A stretch of DNA of 64,000 nt from an uncultured Collinsella sp. (GTDB taxonomy: Bacteria; Actinomycetota; Coriobacteriia; Coriobacteriales; Coriobacteriaceae). Numbering within the stretch: the stretch's first letter is position 1; the number at the start of each line of letters is the position of its first letter. Below, piece by piece: positions 1 through 7,599 of the stretch. Both the position numbers and the translations under genes were made by a program. The notes beneath the pieces are model-generated. The model saw nothing but the letters and a program-made list of their open reading frames with translations. It was not told where the DNA came from and did no database searches. The stretch spans positions 1-64,000 of the forward strand of contig CABUTR010000007.1 in the NCBI GenBank assembly GCA_902494555.1, given 5' to 3'.

Positions 1-92
1 CCGAGCCCGCGCCCATGCCGGAACCGGAGCCCGAGCCTGCACCTGAGCCCGAGCCTGCGCCAAGCTCCGACGAGGACCCGCAGGACGAGTAA
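1..92 (+). CDS. C-terminal tail of a truncated protein, Pro/Glu-rich
   Basis: An open frame enters from the left edge and stops with TAA at 90-92. The visible 29 residues are a low-complexity Pro-Glu-Ala tail (PEPEP/APEP units) ending SSDEDPQDE. Such tails are often linkers or disordered ends, but the body of the protein lies outside the window, so no function can be given. A strong hairpin follows at 152-187. Confidence 0.6.
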   Translation, partial: EPAPMPEPEPEPAPEPEPAPSSDEDPQDE

Positions 93-151
93 CCCTGCCA
101 CCTGCCATTTGGGGACGGGGTAGAAACGGTAGAAATAGCGCTTGACAAATA

Positions 152-187
152 AGCGGGGGCGGACGTGCCGAAGCGTCCGCCCCCGCT
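152..187. terminator. Bidirectional intrinsic terminator
   Basis: A perfect 14-bp stem (152-165 with 174-187) has an 8-nt loop and is flanked by short A and T runs. It sits between the plus-strand gene tail and the 3' end of the minus-strand M20 gene, so it can serve both. Confidence 0.75.
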
Positions 188-232
188 TTGATATCGCGAT
201 GCGGCTATGACTGCGAGATGGTCGTGGATCGA

Positions 233-1696
233 CTACTCGTTGTGCTTCTCCTCGCGGCGGGCGGCGGCGCGAGCGTCGTGGATGCCCTTGATTGCGGCGT
301 GTCGGGCGGTGCGGGCATCGTGCATGGCGTCGCGGGCCTCGGCGGCCGTGGCCTTGGCAGAGCGCAGTTTGGCTGCCAGGTCGGGATTGGTCTCGGCAAC
401 CGCGGCGATCGTGGGGCCGTCGAGCTCTTCTTGCGTGGGCTCGGCCAAAAAGTCGATGGCATACTGAGCGGCTACCATGGAGCCCTTGGCGAGCACGCTC
501 TCGTCGATCTTATAGAAGCAGGAGTGCTGGGCATAGGTGGCGCCGATCTGGGGATTGCGCGCGCCGACAAAGGCGAGCACGCCCGGTACGCGGCGCAGAT
601 ACTCCGAGAAGTCCTCGCCCGAAAGCGTGCCGCGGTAATGGCCCTCGCCCGCGGGACCCAGGCACTTGAGCACAGCTTGGCGGCAGCGCTCGCTCGAGGC
701 GGCATCGTTTTCGACCTTGTAGTTGGCGATGGTGTAGTCGGTGAGCTCGGCCTCGGCGCCCAGAGCAGCCGCGGTGTGCTCCACGATGCGGCGCATAAGC
801 TCGGGCATCTCCTCATGCGTCTTGTCGCCATAGGTGCGCACCGTGCCGGCGAGGTACGCCGTGCCGGCGATAACGTTGCGCGCGGTGCCGCCATGCAGCT
901 CGCCGACGGTGATGACGGCAGGTTCGTAGGGGCTAATCTCGCGCGAGACGATGGTCTGCAGGGCGTTGACGATCTCTGCCGCAACCATAACGGCGTCGTG
1001 GCCGCGCTGGGGCATGGCGCCATGGCACGAGGTGCCGCGGACGTCGATGCGGAACCAGTCGGTGTTTGCCATGCGTGGGCCGGGCTCGCAGCTTACGGTG
1101 CCGGCGTCGACCTCGCTCCAGATGTGCGCAGCGTAGGCGCCGTCGACGCCGTCGAGCACACCCGTGCCGATCATGAGTTTGGCGCCCTGGCCGTTTTCCT
1201 CGCTGGGCTGGAAAACGATGCGAATCTCGCCGTGGATGTCATCGGTCATGTGGCGCAGAATCTGCAGCGTGCCGAGCATCATGGCGATATGGCAGTCGTG
1301 ACCGCAGGCGTGCATGCAGCCCTCGTTGACGCTGGCGAACTCCTCGCCGGTCTGCTCGGTGACAGGCAAGGCGTCGATATCGGCGCGCAGCAGGATACGG
1401 CGGCGCGGCGTGCCGTCCTCGCGGTAGGCATCCGGCGCGGTACCGCGAAGCGTCGCCACCAGGCCCGTCTTGAGCGGACGCTCGTAGGGGATATTCATGG
1501 CGTCGAGCTGGTTGGCGATGTCGGAAGTCGTGCGCTCCTCGGCAAGGCTCAGCTCCGGGTGCTTATGGAAGTGCCGGCGCTGCTTGATGATGTAGGGTTC
1601 AAACTCGGCGGCGATATCCTGGATGGCCGCGGTGACGTCGTCTGCCGCGCGAACCTCGGTTGCCGCCATAATCTGCTGTGCCTTGGTCTTCGTCAT
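233..1696 (-). CDS. M20-family amidohydrolase (N-acyl-amino-acid/aminoacylase type)
   Basis: This is a 487-residue cytosolic metallo-hydrolase of the M20 amidohydrolase branch (hippurate hydrolase/aminoacylase-like), expected to cleave N-acyl or amide bonds on amino acids. Visible motifs are RRHFHKHPELS near residue 40, RADIDALPV near 103, the metal-binding CMHACGHDCH near 130, PSEENGQGA near 165 and HGAMPQ near 225. The start ATG at 1696 has an AAGGAG site just upstream; the open frame runs further back but lacks this support. After the catalytic domain comes an unusual Ala/Arg-rich, probably helical tail of about 60 residues ending REEKHNE. It is divergent from the next gene. The true substrate cannot be read from sequence. 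Confidence 0.85.
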   Translation of the reverse strand: MTKTKAQQIMAATEVRAADDVTAAIQDIAAEFEPYIIKQRRHFHKHPELSLAEERTTSDIANQLDAMNIPYERPLKTGLVATLRGTAPDAYREDGTPRRRILLRADIDALPVTEQTGEEFASVNEGCMHACGHDCHIAMMLGTLQILRHMTDDIHGEIRIVFQPSEENGQGAKLMIGTGVLDGVDGAYAAHIWSEVDAGTVSCEPGPRMANTDWFRIDVRGTSCHGAMPQRGHDAVMVAAEIVNALQTIVSREISPYEPAVITVGELHGGTARNVIAGTAYLAGTVRTYGDKTHEEMPELMRRIVEHTAAALGAEAELTDYTIANYKVENDAASSERCRQAVLKCLGPAGEGHYRGTLSGEDFSEYLRRVPGVLAFVGARNPQIGATYAQHSCFYKIDESVLAKGSMVAAQYAIDFLAEPTQEELDGPTIAAVAETNPDLAAKLRSAKATAAEARDAMHDARTARHAAIKGIHDARAAARREEKHNE

Positions 1697-1864
1697 GGTC
1701 GATTTGCTCCTTGTTGGCTCGATCGCAAAATCGTACAGGCTCTCTCCAGTATGCCACCTGCCGCTAGGGCTGGTAAAGTTGCCGTTTGCCGCTTGGGGTT
1801 TTGTTGCAAGGGCGGGGGAGTACACTCGGGAGTGTTGAATTTCCTGCCAGAGATGGGGATGCCC

Positions 1865-3502
1865 ATGCAGCATATCGATCGGATTATCCGCTCCAAGAAC
1901 GTTTTTACCGCCCAAGACGGCATCGATACCGCCCGCGAGTTGGCGATCGCCATCGCGGGCGATCGCATCGTCGCTGTCGGCGCGCCCGATGACGTGATTG
2001 CCGCCGCACCTGCCGCCACGCCGGTGGTCGATTACGGCGAGCAGTTTGTCTGCCCCGGTTTCCATGACGCTCATCTGCACTTCTTCCATACCTCGGTCGG
2101 TTCCTCGCCGTATATGCTCATGGATATGGGCACGTCCGAGGCGGCACTGGTGCAGCATGCGCTCGAGTTTTCCCAGGGCCTGCCCGACGACGCCTGGGTC
2201 GTGACCCAGGGCTGGCGCGATTACCGCTGGGATCCGCCCAAGCATCCTACCAAGGCCTCCCTCGACGCCGCCTTCCCCGGTCGCCCCTGTGTTATGTATT
2301 CGGGCGATGGGCATACGCTGTGGCTCAACAGCCGCGCACTCGAAGCCCTCGGCGTGACGCGTGACAGCGAGCCTCCGGCGGGTGGCAGTTACGACAAAGA
2401 CTCAAACGGTGAGCTTACGGGTATTGCCCACGAGGCAGCTGCTATGCAGCTGCTGCCGCGCTGCCTGGAATGGCTGGGCGAGGACCGCATCGCGAGCGCT
2501 TACGCCGACCAGATGAAGCGTATGGCCGAGCAAGGCATCACCTCAATCTGCGATATGTCGCTCATGCCCATGCCGGGCTGCGACTTTATTCGCGACGATG
2601 TTTACGACAAGCTGCAGGCCTCCGGCAAGCTGGGCATCCGCGCCCATTTGTTTCCCACGCTGCTGGATGACCAGTCGCGCTTGGAAGAACTCCAGACCCG
2701 CTACGCGAACAACGCGCTGCTCTCGGCGCCAGGCTTTAAACAGTTCTTCGACGGCGTGTCGAGCGAGCATACCGCATACCTCACTGAGCCCTATACCAAC
2801 CCGCGCTTCCCGGGCGACCAGGGCCGCCTGACGGTCCCTGTCGAGCGTATGCGCAAGTTGGTTTTGGCGGCAGCCGAGCGTGACCATACCGTGCGCATCC
2901 ACGTTATCGGCGACGGCGCCATCCATGCCGCACTCGATATCTTTGAGGAGGCGGCAGAGCTCTACGGCTTGCCCCAGCACGGCCACAATACGCTTGAGCA
3001 CCTGGAGAATCTGCTGCCTCAGGACATCGATCGTCTGCGCAAGCTCAACGTCATTGCCTCGAGCCAGCCTTGCCACATCACGCTCGACCCGGGTGGCCCG
3101 GAGCGCGACCTGGGCCTGGAACGCAGCCGCATCATGTGGCCGTTCGCAACTTATCAGCAGCGCGGTATCCGTCAAGCTTTCGGTACCGACAGCCCCATCA
3201 CGGCCGTTACCAGCATGAACGTGCTCTACACGGCTATCACACGCCAAGATCCCCGCAGCCACTGGCCCGAGGGCGGCTGGCTGCCGAGCGAGCGTATCGA
3301 CGCGGCAACGGCCCTGCGCAGCTACACGCTTGGCAGCGCGTACGCAGCGGGCGACGAGCAAAACCTCGGCAGCCTAGAGCCCGGCAAATACGCCGATCTG
3401 GTAGTCCTAGACCAAAACCCACTCACCATCGACCCACAAGAGCTCCAGGCCACCAAGGTTCAGGTCACCTACCTGGCAGGCAACCTTGTCTACGAGCGCT
3501 AA
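1865..3502 (+). CDS. Amidohydrolase family 3 protein (YtcJ-like)
   Basis: This roughly 545-residue protein is a metal-dependent amidohydrolase of the composite-domain YtcJ/amidohydrolase-3 type. It begins with a short beta-sandwich strand (RIIRSKNVFTA), then the metal motif HDAHLHFF near residue 70, a long TIM-barrel insert, FGTDSPI late in the barrel, and a C-terminal return to the sandwich (GSLEPGKYADLVVLDQNP). In-frame ATGs lie at 1853, 1859 and 1865 and a GTG at 1832. I prefer 1865 because the family begins right before this strand and a GAGATGGGG stretch lies upstream. The substrate is unknown. A terminator follows directly. Confidence 0.85.
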   Translation: MQHIDRIIRSKNVFTAQDGIDTARELAIAIAGDRIVAVGAPDDVIAAAPAATPVVDYGEQFVCPGFHDAHLHFFHTSVGSSPYMLMDMGTSEAALVQHALEFSQGLPDDAWVVTQGWRDYRWDPPKHPTKASLDAAFPGRPCVMYSGDGHTLWLNSRALEALGVTRDSEPPAGGSYDKDSNGELTGIAHEAAAMQLLPRCLEWLGEDRIASAYADQMKRMAEQGITSICDMSLMPMPGCDFIRDDVYDKLQASGKLGIRAHLFPTLLDDQSRLEELQTRYANNALLSAPGFKQFFDGVSSEHTAYLTEPYTNPRFPGDQGRLTVPVERMRKLVLAAAERDHTVRIHVIGDGAIHAALDIFEEAAELYGLPQHGHNTLEHLENLLPQDIDRLRKLNVIASSQPCHITLDPGGPERDLGLERSRIMWPFATYQQRGIRQAFGTDSPITAVTSMNVLYTAITRQDPRSHWPEGGWLPSERIDAATALRSYTLGSAYAAGDEQNLGSLEPGKYADLVVLDQNPLTIDPQELQATKVQVTYLAGNLVYER

Positions 3503-3521
3503 TTTTCATGTCGTACCGTTA

Positions 3522-3573
3522 AACGCGGCTCGTGCAGCCTATTTTGGGATGGCGCTCGAGCCGCGTTTTTTTG
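3522..3573 (+). terminator. Intrinsic terminator after the amidohydrolase
   Basis: An 11-bp stem (3522-3532 with 3557-3567) is followed by a run of seven T. The 24-nt loop can itself pair partly. Confidence 0.8.
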
Positions 3574-3761
3574 CAAATGGGGGGGGGTTCGTTAGGAGCG
3601 TCCCAGCCCTGCTTGATTTGAGCGCGGGGCGGAGGCGCCGCTGCCCCGCGCCCAATTTGGACAGCAGCAATGCTATCTCTAGGTGTTTTGCATACTTTCC
3701 ATTACGAATTGCATAAAAAGGTTGGGATGTTCTTCCGGATCCTGATGTACCCCCGTCCGCG
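3574..3761. other. Gene-free spacer with one GC hairpin
   Basis: No convincing gene is seen. A hairpin pairs 3622-3630 with 3643-3651. The short open frames here lack ribosome sites and codon bias, and are treated as chance. It leads into the inverted-repeat element at 3762. Confidence 0.5.
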
Positions 3762-3999
3762 CCGTGCAAAAAACGGAGTATTCAGCACCGCGAGCTCTGC
3801 CTGTGCCGCTGCGGCTGAGTAACGTTGCAGAGATTGACGTCATTTTGTGCTCCGGTGCGGCGCGAGGCATGCCTTTCTGTCCTGACGGGGTTTGCCTGCC
3901 GACCAAAATCGCCGGCCGAAGGCGTCCTTGGGACCAATATGGTGTGTCCGGCACGTATGCAGCCGTCCTAGTCTGCTGAATACTCCCAAAAATGCACGG
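3762..3999. repeat. MITE-like element with about 26-bp terminal inverted repeats
   Basis: The ends 3762-3787 and 3974-3999 are inverted copies: CCGTGCA, a six-base AT-rich block, then GGAGTATTCAGCA (13 bp exact). About 240 bp are enclosed without a credible gene. The design resembles the element at 16504-16718, where a GCAAAAA block precedes a GAGTA-containing word. No transposase is present, so it could only move in trans. I infer a non-autonomous element or its remnant. Confidence 0.5.
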
Positions 4000-4076
4000 T
4001 GCTCCCCAGGGGACCCGTGCGCGCAGCGAAAACCATGCACATGTCGCTATCCGCATCGCCATTTTGCTGCACTGAC

Positions 4077-4275
4077 TTTTCTGAATGCCGGGCTCGAATC
4101 AGTTAACCCAGCTCCCGGGGCGAACCGGAGGGCATGAAGTTTGTCGCGAGTTCCGCACGCAAAGGAAAGCACTTAATGTGCTTTCCGTCTTGCGCAGGAC
4201 TGTAGAGCAGCAAACTTCATGCCCTCCGGTCCGCCCCGGGAGCCACCGCTAAGTTATCCCCCGGCATTCAGAAAA
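4077..4275. repeat. Giant compound palindrome upstream of groES
   Basis: Three nested inverted pairs occur: 16 bp perfect (4077-4092 with 4260-4275), 33 bp with one mismatch (4111-4143 with 4211-4243), and 9 bp perfect (4164-4172 with 4178-4186, loop TTAAT). The whole 199-nt stretch can fold into one hairpin in RNA or a cruciform in DNA. It ends 137 bp before groES. No T run follows, so it is not a standard terminator. Confidence 0.75.
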
Positions 4276-4412
4276 TCTAAGTGCCAAAAAATAAGATTTT
4301 TTGACTCCGTGTTGTATAACCCGCCATTCGTGGGTACCATTCAACGCGTACGCAAACAAAAAGGGTTAATTCGCGTGGCATAACCGCGCGGCCCAAAAAG
4401 GAGGAGACAAGC

Positions 4413-4706
4413 ATGTCGTCTTTGAAGCCGCTTGCAGATCGTGTTCTGGTCAAGCCCGACGAGGCCGAGCAGAAGACCGCTTCTGGTCTGTATATCGCCA
4501 GCAACGCTCAGGAGAAGCCGCAGCGCGGCACCATCGTTGCCGTTGGCGCTGGCAAGGTCAACGACAAGGGTGAGCGCATCCCCATGGACGTCAAGGTCGG
4601 TGACGTTGTCATCTACGGTAAGTTCGGTGGCAACGAGGTCAAGGTCGACGGCGAGAAGTATCTACTGATGCGCGCCGACGACATCTACGCCGTCGTCGAG
4701 GCCTAG
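4413..4706 (+). CDS. groES: Co-chaperonin GroES
   Basis: This 97-residue protein is the heptameric lid of the GroEL folding chamber in the cytosol. It opens SSLKPLADRVLVKPDEAE, has the mobile-loop segment TASGLYIASNAQEKPQ near residue 25 and the conserved GDVVIYGKFGG, all typical of the family at usual length. A strong AAGGAGGAG lies just before ATG 4413. groEL follows after 96 bp. I see no CIRCE operator (TTAGCACTC-N9-GAGTGCTAA) in the upstream 140 bp, so HrcA control is not visible. The giant palindrome lies further upstream. Confidence 0.98.
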   Translation: MSSLKPLADRVLVKPDEAEQKTASGLYIASNAQEKPQRGTIVAVGAGKVNDKGERIPMDVKVGDVVIYGKFGGNEVKVDGEKYLLMRADDIYAVVEA

Positions 4707-4802
4707 TCTCGTCAGAATCTCTGATTCGTCTTTGAACGCGATCGTCGCATAGGACTCGGAAGCGGCGACGCGAGTCACATTTCTTTTGGAGGATTACCTA
4801 CC

Positions 4803-6440
4803 ATGGCAAAGAACATTACGTTCAACACCGATGCCCGCGCTAAGCTCGCCAAGGGCGTCAACACCCTGGCCGACGCCGTTACCGTCACCATGGGCCCCAA
4901 GGGCCGCTACGTTGCGCTGCAGCGCACGTTCGGTGCCCCGACCATCACCAACGACGGCGTTTCCGTCGCTAAGGAGATTGAGCTCGAGGACAACATCGAG
5001 AACATGGGCGCCCAGCTGGTGAAGGAGGTCGCCACCAAGACCAACGACACCGTGGGTGACGGCACCACCACCGCAACCCTGCTCGCTCAGGCCATCGTCA
5101 ACGACGGCCTGCGCAACGTCGCCGCTGGCGCCAACCCGCTGGCCATCCGTCGCGGCATCGACAAGGCCGTCAACGCCGCCGTCGCCGAGATGAAGAAGCA
5201 GGCCAAGCCGGTCGAGACCAAGGAGCAGATTGCTTCTGTCGGTACCATCTCCGCCGGTGACCCCGAGGTCGGCGAGAAGATCGCCGAGGCCATGGAGGTC
5301 GTGGGCAAGGACGGCGTCATCACCGTCGAGGATTCCCAGACGTTCGACATCACCATCGACACCGTCGAGGGCATGCAGTTCGACAAGGGCTATGTCTCCG
5401 CTTACTTCGTCACGGACAACGACCGCATGGAGGCCGTGATGAAGGATCCGTACATCCTCATCACCGACCAGAAGATCTCCAGCGTCCAGGACATCATGCC
5501 TGTTCTCGAGGCTGTCCAGCGCGCTGGTCGTGGCCTGCTCATCATCGCTGAGGACATCGATGGCGAGGCTCTGCCTACCCTGGTCCTCAACAAGATCCGT
5601 GGCGCCCTCAACGTCTGCGCCGTCAAGGCCCCGGGCTACGGCGATCGCCGCAAGCGCATCCTGGAGGACATCGCCGTCCTCACCGGTGGCCAGGCTGCCC
5701 TGGACGAGCTGGGCGTGAAGGTCGCTGACATCACCGCCGATATGCTCGGTACCGCTAAGTCCGTCACCATCTCCAAGGACAACACCGTCGTCGTCGGTGG
5801 TGCTGGCTCCAAGGAGGCCATCGACGCTCGTATCGCTCAGATCAAGGGCGAGATGGAGAACACCACCTCTGACTTCGACCGCGAGAAGCTCCAGGAGCGC
5901 CTGGCCAAGCTCTCCGGTGGCGTTGCCGTCATCAAGGTCGGCGCTGCTACCGAGTCCGAGCTCAAGGAGATCAAGCATCGCGTCGAGGACGCTCTGCAGG
6001 CTACCCGCGCTGCTGTCGAGGAGGGCATTGTCGCTGGCGGCGGCGTCGCCTTCATGGACGCTGCTCCTGCGCTCGACGCTGTTGAGATCGACGACCCCGA
6101 GGAGAAGATCGGCGTCGACATCGTCAAGAAGGCTCTGACCGCTCCGGTCGCTACCATCGCCAAGAACGCTGGCTTTGAGGGCGCTGTCGTGGTCGACAAG
6201 GTTGCCGAGCTGCCCGCCGGCCAGGGTCTCAACTCTGCCAACGGCGAGTGGGGCGACATGATTGAGATGGGCGTTCTCGACCCCGTCAAGGTCAGCCGCG
6301 TCACCCTGCAGAACGCTGCTTCTGTCGCCAGCCTGATCCTCATCACCGAGGCCACCGTCTCCGATGTGCCCAAGAACACTCAGCTTGAGGACGCTATCGC
6401 TGCTGCCACCGCTGGTCAGCAGGGCGGCGGTATGTACTAA
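4803..6440 (+). CDS. groEL: Chaperonin GroEL
   Basis: This 545-residue, 60-kDa chaperonin subunit forms the double-ring ATP-driven folding chamber with GroES. Family signatures are seen along the chain: TVTMGPKGRYV and NDGVSVAKEIELEDNIENMGAQ in the ATP-binding equatorial domain, GDGTTTATLLA (catalytic Asp), KAPGYGDRRK in the apical domain, and AAVEEGIVAGGG late. The C-terminal tail is short (GQQGGGMY) and not a long GGM repeat. A GGAGG precedes ATG 4803. The long antisense open frame over the same stretch is a codon-bias shadow. A perfect giant hairpin begins 35 bp after the stop. Confidence 0.99.
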   Translation: MAKNITFNTDARAKLAKGVNTLADAVTVTMGPKGRYVALQRTFGAPTITNDGVSVAKEIELEDNIENMGAQLVKEVATKTNDTVGDGTTTATLLAQAIVNDGLRNVAAGANPLAIRRGIDKAVNAAVAEMKKQAKPVETKEQIASVGTISAGDPEVGEKIAEAMEVVGKDGVITVEDSQTFDITIDTVEGMQFDKGYVSAYFVTDNDRMEAVMKDPYILITDQKISSVQDIMPVLEAVQRAGRGLLIIAEDIDGEALPTLVLNKIRGALNVCAVKAPGYGDRRKRILEDIAVLTGGQAALDELGVKVADITADMLGTAKSVTISKDNTVVVGGAGSKEAIDARIAQIKGEMENTTSDFDREKLQERLAKLSGGVAVIKVGAATESELKEIKHRVEDALQATRAAVEEGIVAGGGVAFMDAAPALDAVEIDDPEEKIGVDIVKKALTAPVATIAKNAGFEGAVVVDKVAELPAGQGLNSANGEWGDMIEMGVLDPVKVSRVTLQNAASVASLILITEATVSDVPKNTQLEDAIAAATAGQQGGGMY

Positions 6441-6474
6441 GGCCGACAAGGTCTAGAACTCCCACCGGGAATCC

Positions 6475-6603
6475 GGGGGCGTGACGGGGGTTTCTCTCCG
6501 GAACGTCCTCGGACATGCAAAGAGGCTCCGCATCGCGCTTCGCGCTGCGGAGCCTCTTTGCGTCCTGTGGAATGTTCCGGAGAGAAACCCCCGTCACGCC
6601 CCC
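6475..6603. repeat. Giant perfect palindrome downstream of groEL
   Basis: A 30-bp perfect stem (6475-6504 with 6574-6603) encloses two 12-nt strands and then a 16-bp perfect stem (6517-6532 with 6546-6561) with a small CGCG hairpin at its tip. Forty-six paired bases without mismatch is far above a usual terminator, and no T run follows. The inner stem starts GCAAAG, as the inner part of the palindrome before groES also does. Confidence 0.85.
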
Positions 6604-6776
6604 GTATCCCCTGCGTTTACGGCCTTGAGGTCGGCATGGGCGGAGATCGTGGCTGATAGGGATGCGTATCCCGGTCGCTGTTTCGCGCTTTGCGCGAAAG
6701 GCGCGTTACTTTGGGATGGGTGGGGGACGTGGTTGTTGCGGTAACTGGTCCCCACCATAAATTACCCTTGGCATAC

Positions 6777-6804
6777 TTGCGCGAAAACCTGCCCGTGCTA
6801 CACT
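6777..6804 (+). promoter_or_regulatory. Candidate promoter of the riboflavin transporter operon
   Basis: TTGCGC (6777-6782), a 16-bp spacer and TACACT (6799-6804) lie just before the FMN riboswitch, at the position expected for its transcript start. The match is by eye only. Confidence 0.45.
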
Positions 6805-6816
6805 GGCAATTGCTGT

Positions 6817-6996
6817 TTCAGGGCGGGGTGAAATTCCCCACTGGCGGTAAATCGGGCGGTGTCAAAGGGACACCGTGGGGCAGGCGAGATGCCTGTGACC
6901 GAGCCGATGAGTCCGCGACCCGTGTGTGCGTTGGTTCGCATGCCGGCTGAACTGGTGAGATCCCAGTACCAACGGTTAGAGTCCGGATGAAAGAGG
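6817..6996 (+). ncRNA. FMN riboswitch (RFN element)
   Basis: The conserved RFN blocks occur in order: TTCAGGGCGGGGTGAAATTC (6817 on), CCCACTGGCGGTAAAT, the GAGTCCGCGACC block, then CTGAACTGGTGAGATCCCAG, TACCAACGG and GTCCGGATGAAAGAGG. The family binds flavin mononucleotide and switches off riboflavin genes. It ends about a dozen bases before ribU, and its 3' end contains the AGGCAGGTG ribosome site. I see no separate intrinsic terminator between them, so control is probably at translation initiation (inference). Confidence 0.95.
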
Positions 6997-7008
6997 CAGG
7001 TGATCTTA

Positions 7009-7599
7009 ATGTCTGAACAGTCGCAGCATATCCATTTTGAGAACACGAATAGGTGGAGCACCAAACAGCTCGTTACCATGGCGTTGATGTGCGCCTTGGG
7101 AGCGCTGTTTATGTATGTGCAGCTGCCCATCCTCCCCTCGGCGCCGTTTTTGACGTACGACCCGTCGCTGGTGCCGGCGATGGTGTGTGGATTTGCGTAT
7201 GGCCCTGGTGCCGGCACCGCTGTTGCCGCCATGGCGATCGTTATCCATGCGCTCACCACGGGTGACTGGGTCGGTGCGCTTATGAACCTGGTTGCTACGC
7301 TGGGCTACATTCTGCCCACGGCTATCGTTTACCAGAAGATGCACACCTATAAGGGTGCCGTGATTGGCCTGGCGCTGGGCGTCATTGCCGCTACGGCGCT
7401 GTCTATGGTCGCAAACCTTACCATCGGCGTTTGGTTCTGGTATGGCTCGGCCGATGTGATTCTGCCGCTCATGCTTCCCGCCGTCTTGCCGTTTAACCTC
7501 ATCAAGACCGTGCTTAACTCGGTGTTGACGCTGGCGGTGTATAAGGCAGTCTCCAACCTCATCACGCCTAAAAAGGACCAGGTCAAAGGCCGCGCATGA
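7009..7599 (+). CDS. ribU: Riboflavin ECF transporter S component RibU
   Basis: This 196-residue integral membrane protein has about five to six hydrophobic segments. It is the substrate-binding S component of an energy-coupling-factor importer. The N-terminal segment STKQLVTMALMCALGALFMY is typical of S components that dock on EcfT through small residues. The FMN riboswitch directly upstream and the ATPase/EcfT genes directly downstream identify riboflavin as the likely substrate. ATG 7009 is chosen over an in-frame GTG at 7000 because AGGCAGG lies at proper distance. The stop overlaps the next gene's ATG by 4 bp. Confidence 0.92.
   Translation: MSEQSQHIHFENTNRWSTKQLVTMALMCALGALFMYVQLPILPSAPFLTYDPSLVPAMVCGFAYGPGAGTAVAAMAIVIHALTTGDWVGALMNLVATLGYILPTAIVYQKMHTYKGAVIGLALGVIAATALSMVANLTIGVWFWYGSADVILPLMLPAVLPFNLIKTVLNSVLTLAVYKAVSNLITPKKDQVKGRA

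Noticed and set aside
188..1864. A 1104-codon open frame covering 188-3502 on the plus strand
   Set aside because: Its first half is antisense to the well-supported M20 gene and is Gly/Ala-rich nonsense; only the part from about 1853-1865 shows amidohydrolase sequence.
1697..2314. Upstream extension of the minus-strand M20 frame to 2314
   Set aside because: It overlaps the opposing amidohydrolase gene and has no family similarity; the ATG at 1696 has a clear ribosome site.
4276..4412. CIRCE or HAIR heat-shock operator before groES
   Set aside because: No TTAGCACTC-N9-GAGTGCTAA or close variant is present; TTGACT and TATAAC occur but only eight bases apart, so I do not call a promoter.
4794..6449. 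551-codon open frame antisense to groEL
   Set aside because: It is a mirror of strongly biased codons in groEL, rich in Leu, Gly and Asp, without any recognisable domain or start signal.
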